A DNA stretch of 64,000 bases from the NCBI RefSeq assembly GCF_963855985.1, contig NC_087092.1, forward strand, positions 4,774,001 to 4,838,000. The letters run 5' to 3'. Position numbers and translations under genes: made by a program. Below are positions 60,065 through 64,000 of this stretch, one piece after another; position 1 is the stretch's first letter, and every line of letters begins with the position of its first letter. The notes under the pieces were generated by a model that had not been told where the DNA came from, made no database searches, and was given only the letters and a program-made list of their open reading frames with translations. Source of the DNA: Ostrinia nubilalis (lineage: Eukaryota; Arthropoda; Insecta; Lepidoptera; Crambidae).

Positions 60065-60510
60065 TAAAAAAACTATAATTGACTCCAAAACAACTGCACT
60101 AGATAAATAGAAGTAGAAAAATTATTACGTTATTTATTTACTAGGCCTTTGCAATCAGTATCCAAATTAGGAGCTAGTCAGAATCTGTAACTAAATCGAT
60201 TTACGTGAAGAAAACAATTTATATTTTTTATACTTATTAGAATTAGATTTTCAATATGTTTCTTCGCGAAAATACCACTGACCACAATTAAAAATAACAC
60301 CTGTAACGCCCCTGGGTCTGCGGGTGTCTATGGGCGACGGTAATCATTTACCAACAGGTGATCCGTTTGCATTAAGATAACGTGGTATTAGTTTGTTCTA
60401 TAGAGCTTATTAAAAAATTTGGATACTGATTACAAAATTAGCCATTTTCGGAGTCGGTGGCAGCCTACCTTTTGGTGATTCGTTTTGGAGTTGGTTTTAA
60501 TTTTTAGTGA
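60065..60510. mobile_element. Diverged relative of the 34549-34870 foldback, interrupted by a LINE tail
   Basis: The left arm (TTGACTCCAAAACAACTGCA, AAGTAGAAAAATTATTA) and right parts (CGGAGTCGGTGGCAGCC, TTTTGGAGTTGGTTTTAAT) match the arms of 34549-34870. The middle contains CTGCGGGTGTCTATGGGCGA and GGTAATCATTTACC at 60310-60370, the same LINE-tail repeat as at 25175-25262. Confidence 0.6.
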
Positions 60511-61345
60511 AATTAATCTATTTCATGCCTTTAGTAGACTATAGGTACTCAGTAGACCTTGTTGTTGCCACTGAAGGTGCATAGGTACTCAGTACATTGA
60601 TACCATATTTTTCATGTTAAGTGCAAATAAACTTCCCTAAATTACCAAACCATGAAACGTACCTATATTATTAAAAAGTTTCGCAGATAAAAACTGAAAT
60701 CCTCTTATAAGGTGATGAATTTTAGGAGCATGTCATGAAACCAAAATTATTAGCATACAAGAGCTTGTTTTAAAAAAAATCTTTTTATTTATGATGAGGA
60801 ATTTACTGCGGCGTAGTAGCAGAGATTTTCCGTTTGTAGATCGTAATAATTTCGAAGAATAGGGATGTTTCGTGGATAAAGCAAGAAAGTAGCAAGAGTT
60901 TGAATTAGTCCGTCGGTGAACTTACCAAAAAAAAACTCCAATTTAGACCCCAGTAAAAATATCACCGTTTTCAAGATTTTTAAGTTTTTGTGCATTTTTA
61001 GAAAATTGTAATGAAATTATTTAGATATAATAATAAATAAATACAAATCAAACGAGCCTAAACTCGATGGAATCGTTTAATCCCGGAGTTGCTATGGGGC
61101 CACTGGCATTCCAGCTCTACCATCAGATCAGCTCCATGTCATCACAATATTGCATTGTCACCCGAATTACATGTATATCCGAAATTTTAACTCAATCAAT
61201 TGATGAAGGATTTCTAATAAAAAGACAAATACATTTTCAGTTTATTCTTCATAAGTGACACAGAGAGAATGACAATAGACAAAAGCAGAAACATTTGCTT
61301 TTTTAGGCCATAGACAATACTAGGTACTAATGCGTTCCAATAGGG

Positions 61346-61672
61346 ATGATGACTGGGTAATGAAATCGAAATTCTATTTAGTCCGTCAGACAGATATTAA
61401 TTAGAAAATATTAGACTCATATTTTTTAATTTTTTCCATAATCGAATAATTACAGTATTATATTGAGTTGAAATGTCGCGTGACGTCACATTTGAGTAAA
61501 AATTCTACTCAAGACTATTCCTTATTCTGTGCTCAAGCGTGGCGTATCGCGCCATTTCAACTCGATGTAGCACTGTTATTATTTAATTATGAAAGAAAAT
61601 AAAAAATATGAGTCTAATATTTTCTAATTATCTATCTGGCGGACAAATAATTGAAATTTTGTCATCTAGCCT
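61346..61672. mobile_element. 327-bp inverted-repeat element
   Basis: Arms 61346-61473 and 61551-61672. The shared core AATTAGAAAATATTAGACTC and onward is perfect for over 30 bases; the rest pairs imperfectly. The loop is about 75 bases and includes GTGACGTCAC. Confidence 0.7.
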
Positions 61673-62520
61673 AGTTGTCGTCAGGAAGTTGGTCTAACTA
61701 ATTCAGCTTGCAAGATTCCACCCGAACAAACATTTATGTAATTACCTACATATATCATAAATTGCAAGCTAAATAAAAGCTTGTAATAAAGTCGGGTTTG
61801 TTCAAATTTCGAGAACGACTGAACCGACAAAAGCATTAGAAAATTTACGAAAAATAAAATAAAATTTTATCCCGTACAAAATGTTCATGGATTTTGTTAT
61901 TTTTATTAAATACCTTTACGCCTGAGTTAAATGACACCGACATCAAGGTTCATCAATTTAAGTTTAAAATAATAGGCAGTAATGTATGAAGAAAGAGCTT
62001 CTATTCTGTATCTACCTATGCCCGTGTATTTTTGATCGGTGTCAAATCGGAGTTTTTGGTGCGGGGTACGCGGGTGTTGCTCGCGGCGTGAAGGTCAAAT
62101 GCCCAAGGTCATTGAGGACTCTAATCGCCTTAAGAAATTAAATGTGTTTTTCTTTAAGGATATTTATTGGGCTTTCAAATAACACCAATATTATTGGGGT
62201 ACCATGATTTTGTCAGAAGAAAATCGTTAAAGTTCGCGTCGCGGAAGGTGCGGTTTATTTGATGTTGAGTATATTAACTTGGGCAAAATTGTAGAATAAT
62301 AAAATTCATACTCTACATTGTAGACCTTTATGAAGAATAATAATAATAATTATTTATTTATTTATTTCTTTCACAACATATTAGGAAAAACATTTCGTAT
62401 AATATCTGTTAAACTATAGATTTATGAAGAATGGATTCGTAGGTTTTCACGATTTTAAAAATAAAATAAAGTTCAGGGTTTCAGCACACACTTCATTGTT
62501 TTGCAATATACTTAGATATA

Positions 62521-63625
62521 CAGTGTGAGTCACGTTAAAGTGTACATATGAAAATAGATGAAACTAGACCTATTTTTATCGACAAAAAAGAGGGCAAAAA
62601 ATTTTTGAGATTTTTTTTTAATTTTTTATAGAATTTTTTTTCTTCCAATTACTTATTGTAAAGAAAACGTAATAACTTTTAAACTAAGCGGTATATCCTC
62701 ATAAAATAAAAACAGTAATAATGCTAAATAACAGGCAATACTAAAAAAATACATAAAATACACAAAAAAGGCCAACAAATAATAAAAAATGATACTTTTT
62801 GAAAAAAATCTGCTTTTAAATTCGTGTTTTTTTGGTTATTTGATAAATTTCTCCAAAAAATGCCCCTATAACCAGTGGTTTTTACTACTTTGTACTATTT
62901 TCTATCGTATTACCTTCGTAAAACCAAAAATCGCATGTCTCTATCCCTATCACAACGTTTGCAATGATCGTTTGAACTAAGCCTCTCCGGGCGCGTCATT
63001 CAACGCTTCGTTAACAACGAAACTGAAAATGGCTCTAGATTTGTAATTTTGATAAAGACAAGTTAGATTTCAAATAAAAACAAAAGATTTCGAAGTAAAA
63101 TAAGCATTTTAGTTAAAAATTAAAATTGTCTCTACCTGTAGCGGAGAATAATGTTGTGGCAGGCCTTTGTTCAAACGATCATAGCAAATGTTGTGATAGG
63201 GATAGAGACATGCGATTTTTGGTTTTACGAAGGTAATACGATAGAGAATAATACAAAGTAATAAAAACCACCAGTTATAGGGGCATTTTTTGGAGAAATT
63301 TGTCAAATAACAAAAAAAACACGAATTTTTAAGCAGATTTCTTTCAAAAAGTATCATTTTTTATTATTTGTTGGCCTTTTTTGTGTATTTTATGTATTTT
63401 TTTAGTATTGCCTGTTATTTAGCATTATTACTGTTTTTATTTTAACAGGATATACCGCTTAGTTTAAAAGTTATTACGTTTTCTTTACAATAAGTAATTG
63501 GAAGAAAAAAAATTCTATAAAAAATTTAAAAAAAATCTCAAAAATTTTTTGCCCTCTTTTTTGTCGATAAAAATAGGTCTAGTTTCATCTATTTTCATAT
63601 GTACACTTTAACGTGACTCACACTG
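62521..63625. mobile_element. 1.1-kb near-perfect palindromic foldback with TA flanks
   Basis: Arms of about 467 bases, 62521-62987 and 63162-63625, begin and end CAGTGTGAGTCACGTTAAAG / complement, with TA (or TATA) outside. The loop of about 175 bases is GC-richer in part. Both arms contain the same open frame (62789-62980 on + and 63109-63357 on -), which simply shows the arms are copies. TA flanks suggest Tc1/mariner-type mobilisation. Arm identity is very high by eye, which suggests recent formation or gene conversion. Confidence 0.85.
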
Positions 63626-63629
63626 TATA

Positions 63630-64000
63630 ATGTACTTAGATAAGTGTTAAATCACAATCAATCAGATCACTGCCCCTTATAAGAAATTTAAAATACAATG
63701 CAATATTTAGTAAAAGACGAAGACGACAAAACGAATAATACTATAATTTAAAATAGTAGTGTACCTAGTCAAGTTGTGGCCTGCCCGGAGTGTCTTTTAA
63801 AAAATACAATTTTTATTTAAAGAGACGTTTATTCGTCTAGAGATGCGGCTTAAGACTAAATGTTCTGAGGGAACTTTCGCGGCTCGCAGGCCAGCGGGAT
63901 GTTTAGTCTACAAATGATTCTGTTAACTCTTCAAAACAATTCCTAGAATATAGGTTGCTGATCATGCAGCATTGAAGAGTTGGCAGATGTAACTCCTCCC
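63630..64000. other. Gene-free end of window
   Basis: No exon, RNA gene or repeat recognised in the last 370 bases. Confidence 0.5.

Larger units (their letters stand above)
58975..62271. mobile_element. 3.3-kb TIR element carrying nested insertions
   Basis: The left end TACACTCGACGTCAAATAAA, TCGCACCTCCCGCGAC is inverted at 62225-62271 (TACTCAACATCAAATAAACC read from the other strand). Inner parts also pair: CCAATATTGGTACC near 59043 with its counterpart near 62190, and AAGGCGATTAGAGTCCTCAA at 59353 with 62114-62133. The right arm is shorter, so it carries deletions. Inside lie the MITE at 59820, the foldback relative at 60065 and the inverted repeat at 61346. No transposase frame survives. 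A GC-rich patch at 59695-59775 is unexplained. Confidence 0.6.

Noticed and set aside
62789..63357. Two similar frames on opposite strands that look like a gene pair
   Set aside because: They are the two arms of one palindrome.

Overview
The window looks like a piece of a moth or butterfly (Lepidoptera) nuclear genome. It is AT-rich and gene-poor, its genes have GT-AG introns, and it carries several repeat types that I recognise as typical of lepidopteran genomes. Examples are RTE-type LINE 3' ends that stop in an ATC/GAT microsatellite, short tails that mention a 'CGACGGTAATC' core, the 'CAACCGACTTC' repeat, and many foldback or MITE-like elements. I see no bacterial, organellar or CRISPR signal. 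No rRNA or credible tRNA gene was found.

Layout. From 1 to about 20000 I can support no intact gene. The block holds a candidate TATA promoter (1026-1105), a 3.3-kb element with a THAP-domain exon remnant that I read as a P-superfamily transposon relic (1463-4728), LINE 3' fragments and a TIR element (16548-17017). From 20017 to 27512 lies an intact 14-exon cysteine protease gene (papain family, 26/29-kDa proteinase type, 549 aa). Several of its introns have taken up transposons, including a decayed mariner-type element in intron 1. From 27.5 to 52.2 kb the sequence is mostly non-coding: MITEs, two very long foldbacks, a 141-bp minisatellite, a short deletion derivative of the THAP element nested in another MITE, and a decayed LINE reverse transcriptase end.

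From 52.2 kb on there are three more genes, all on the + strand: a two-exon gene for a small secreted Ala/Pro/Tyr/Val-rich cuticle-like protein (52289-52856), and two tandem, intronless, divergent ionotropic (chemosensory) receptors (53903-55750 and 56653-58497). The receptors are clear paralogues and are separated by a three-armed foldback element. The rest, to 64000, is nested transposons: a 3.3-kb TIR element holding three smaller elements, then a 1.1-kb near-perfect palindrome.

The genes do not form a pathway. The protease is probably lysosomal or haemocyte-associated, the cuticle-like protein is structural, and the two receptors are likely ligand-gated channels in chemosensory neurons. 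The most unusual content is the repeat architecture: the THAP element with its internally deleted, nested offspring; two unrelated foldbacks that share the same arm / inverted arm / inverted arm order; and LINE fragments flanked by long imperfect direct repeats. All gene and repeat comparisons were made by eye, without database searches.
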